The position numbers and the translations under genes were made by a program. 38,124 bases of DNA. Origin: Geobacter sp. GTDB lineage: Bacteria; Desulfobacterota; Desulfuromonadia; Geobacterales; Pseudopelobacteraceae. The stretch lies in NCBI GenBank assembly GCA_025360785.1, contig JANYBN010000097.1, positions 1-38,124 of the forward strand, written 5' to 3'. The notes under the pieces were generated by a model that made no database searches, had not been told where the DNA came from, and saw nothing but the letters and a program-made list of their open reading frames with translations. Below are positions 37,215-38,124 of the stretch, in pieces (position 1 is the first letter of the stretch; every line of letters starts with the position of its first letter).

Positions 37215-37441
37215 CTCTCGCCTCTCGTAAGCGCCATAATTTCGTCGGTTGTCATCCGCACGGTAGCGCGCCCGCGCAGAGTTTCAACCAGCTTCTTCCC
37301 CCTGCTGGTCTCTCCGGTAACGGTCCGTAAAATAACCGTGTTGCCTTCCACCACAAATTCGACTTCACTCTGGGGGAATATTCCCAGTTGCTGACGAACA
37401 TTGCGTGGAATCGTTACCTGCCCCTTGCTGGTTACCCGCAT
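37211..37441 (-). CDS. vapB: AbrB/SpoVT-type antitoxin
   Basis: 76 aa. The N-terminal swapped-hairpin DNA-binding domain is clear (MRVTSKGQVTIPRNVRQQLG, then VEFVVEGNTVILR). The C-terminal tail (LRGRATVRMTTDEIMALTR) is the likely toxin-neutralising segment, as MTTDEIM-type helices occur in VapB proteins. AAAAGGAG precedes the ATG. Overlaps the PIN toxin gene by 4 bp. A 24-bp palindrome covering the promoter suggests autorepression by the complex. Confidence 0.9.
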   Translation of the reverse strand: MRVTSKGQVTIPRNVRQQLGIFPQSEVEFVVEGNTVILRTVTGETSRGKKLVETLRGRATVRMTTDEIMALTRGER

Positions 37442-37462
37442 GATTTCGTGCTCCTTTTACAA

Positions 37463-37506
37463 TGTAATACTTTGAAAAGTATTACATCAAGGATTGGATA
37501 TGTCAA
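37463..37506 (-). promoter_or_regulatory. Toxin-antitoxin promoter with palindromic operator
   Basis: TGTAATACTTT-GA-AAAGTATTACA (37463-37486) is a perfect 11-bp inverted repeat. On the minus strand TTGACA (37501-37506) and TAATAC (37479-37484, inside the palindrome) form a promoter with 16-bp spacing. The operator covers the -10 box, the usual design for autoregulated antitoxin operons. The stretch 37507-37632 shows nothing further. Confidence 0.7.
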
Positions 37507-37632
37507 CTTAGTATAAGTTAATATTCTTCACGGTGGATAAATTCAGGGAAACTATTTGGACACAAACGGGGAACTTGGATTCGGCCTCATGTGATTCCGA
37601 CGGGGCGCTTTTATGTATTTACCAAGACACTC

Positions 37633-37661
37633 TTGACATGATCAACTAGCTGACTTACTAT
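37633..37661 (+). promoter_or_regulatory. Promoter of the Phd antitoxin gene, predicting a leaderless mRNA
   Basis: TTGACA (37633-37638) and TACTAT (37656-37661) have the ideal 17-bp spacing. The start would fall near 37668, only 2-3 nt before the ATG at 37671. TCAACTA is repeated at 37642-37648 and 37662-37668 (20-bp period), a possible repressor site. Confidence 0.55.
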
Positions 37662-37670
37662 TCAACTACT

Positions 37671-37916
37671 ATGATAACTATAAACGTTCAGGAAGCAAAA
37701 ACCCATTTTTCCCACTATCTCGATGAGGTAGCAAAGGGAGAAAGTTTTATCCTCTGCAAAAGGAACAAGCCGGTTGCGGAAATTCGCCCTATTGTGAGCA
37801 AAATTGCGACAAAGCGCCCGATTGGTCTTGCCAAGGGAACATTTACGATGCCTGCCTCATTTTTTGAGGAGCTGCCGGAAGAAACCATCGCTCTATTTTC
37901 CGGCATGCCGCTATGA
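37671..37916 (+). CDS. Phd/YefM-family antitoxin
   Basis: 81 aa. INVQEAKTHFSHYLDEVAKG and FILCKRNKPVAEIRPI are the Phd/YefM DNA-binding N-terminal fold. The C-terminal tail (MPASFFEELPEETIALFSG) is the PIN-binding segment typical of Phd antitoxins paired with VapC-like toxins. No Shine-Dalgarno is seen before the ATG. Its stop overlaps the next ATG (37913-37916), the usual coupling with the toxin, but that toxin is truncated. Confidence 0.92.
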   Translation: MITINVQEAKTHFSHYLDEVAKGESFILCKRNKPVAEIRPIVSKIATKRPIGLAKGTFTMPASFFEELPEETIALFSGMPL

Positions 37917-38068
37917 ATATCCTGCTTGACACTTGTTCATTTCTCTGGCTTGTTTCCGACAGTCCCGAACTGTCCTTGGATGCCCGTCGCCTGTTTGAAG
38001 ATCCTGCAAATGATGTCTATTTAAGTGCCTCTCTCGCAGGATCTGGCCTAATGTCAGCTAATAAATAA
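37913..38068 (+). pseudogene. Truncated PIN-domain toxin
   Basis: The frame opens MNILLDTCSFLWLVSDSPEL (first catalytic Asp in LLDT) and continues normally to NDVYLSAS, the point where family members go on to SxWEI. It then turns into an unrelated tail (LAGSGLMSANK) and stops after 51 residues, against about 130 in intact toxins. The remaining acidic residues are lost. The junction is near 38030. Sequence after it, to the window end, is not recognised; the minus strand is open through it, which could be the end of a mobile element. Confidence 0.75.
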
Positions 38069-38124
38069 AGCATTGCCTTCCATTGTCGGTTACGATTGTT
38101 TTTACGAGAAACCATCAAACCAGC

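Noticed and set aside
1-38124. CRISPR arrays, rRNA and tRNA genes
   Set aside because: No regularly spaced direct repeats and no recognisable tRNA or rRNA sequence were seen by eye; a tool-based scan was not possible.

Overview
The gene set fits a member of the Geobacterales (Desulfuromonadia) or a close relative. Indicators are a PpcA-type triheme cytochrome c7, futalosine-pathway menaquinone synthesis (mqnB), a radical-SAM/DUF2344 protein beside rng, bacterial pyruvate phosphate dikinase, CbiET-CobI corrinoid methyltransferases, and sigma54 activators with -24/-12 promoters. The placement is inferred from gene families; no search was run. Both window ends look broken (an inverted junction near base 140, a truncated PIN toxin at the right edge), as expected for contig ends or rearrangement points.

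Layout. 1-934: two oppositely oriented pieces of a GAF-AAA+ sigma54 activator that meet head-on. 1050-3893: an iron-sulfur/[FeFe]-hydrogenase-like/sigma54 activator, a matching pair of 18-bp dyads, a sigma54 promoter, a small ribbon-helix-helix protein and a strong terminator. 3946-8033 (minus): TIGR03960-type radical SAM protein and RNase G. 8307-9700 (plus): TIGR04282-type glycosyltransferase and MqnB. 9829-15981 (minus): gltB-gltD, with a sigma54 promoter upstream of gltB and a palindromic repeat between the genes. 16664-20701 (plus): two glycosyltransferases (DPM1-like GT2 and STELLO/DUF288) and a PcrA/UvrD helicase. 20782-26109 (minus): a four-gene signalling operon of PAS histidine kinase, CheY-like regulator, receiver-PAS-GGDEF protein and hybrid kinase. 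26182-28275 (plus): uvrB carrying an in-frame palindromic repeat. 28343-32238: c7 cytochrome (minus), a lone gspG pseudopilin and ppdK (plus). 32350-36762 (minus): cobI, cbiET, typA and a CoA-binding protein. 36804-38068: an AbrB/PIN toxin-antitoxin pair (minus) and, divergently, a Phd antitoxin with a truncated PIN toxin (plus).

The most interesting unit is at 1050-3893. A sensor with all four H-cluster cysteines is fused directly to a sigma54 activator. The same TGTGYCA-N4-TKGCACA dyad overlaps its own sigma70 promoter and lies about 120 bp upstream of a sigma54 promoter for a small DNA-binding protein. This predicts a redox- or H2-responsive switch with autoregulation and a two-step cascade. 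The second notable item is a 96-bp palindromic repeat read in frame inside uvrB, comparable to the coding palindromic elements of Rickettsia.
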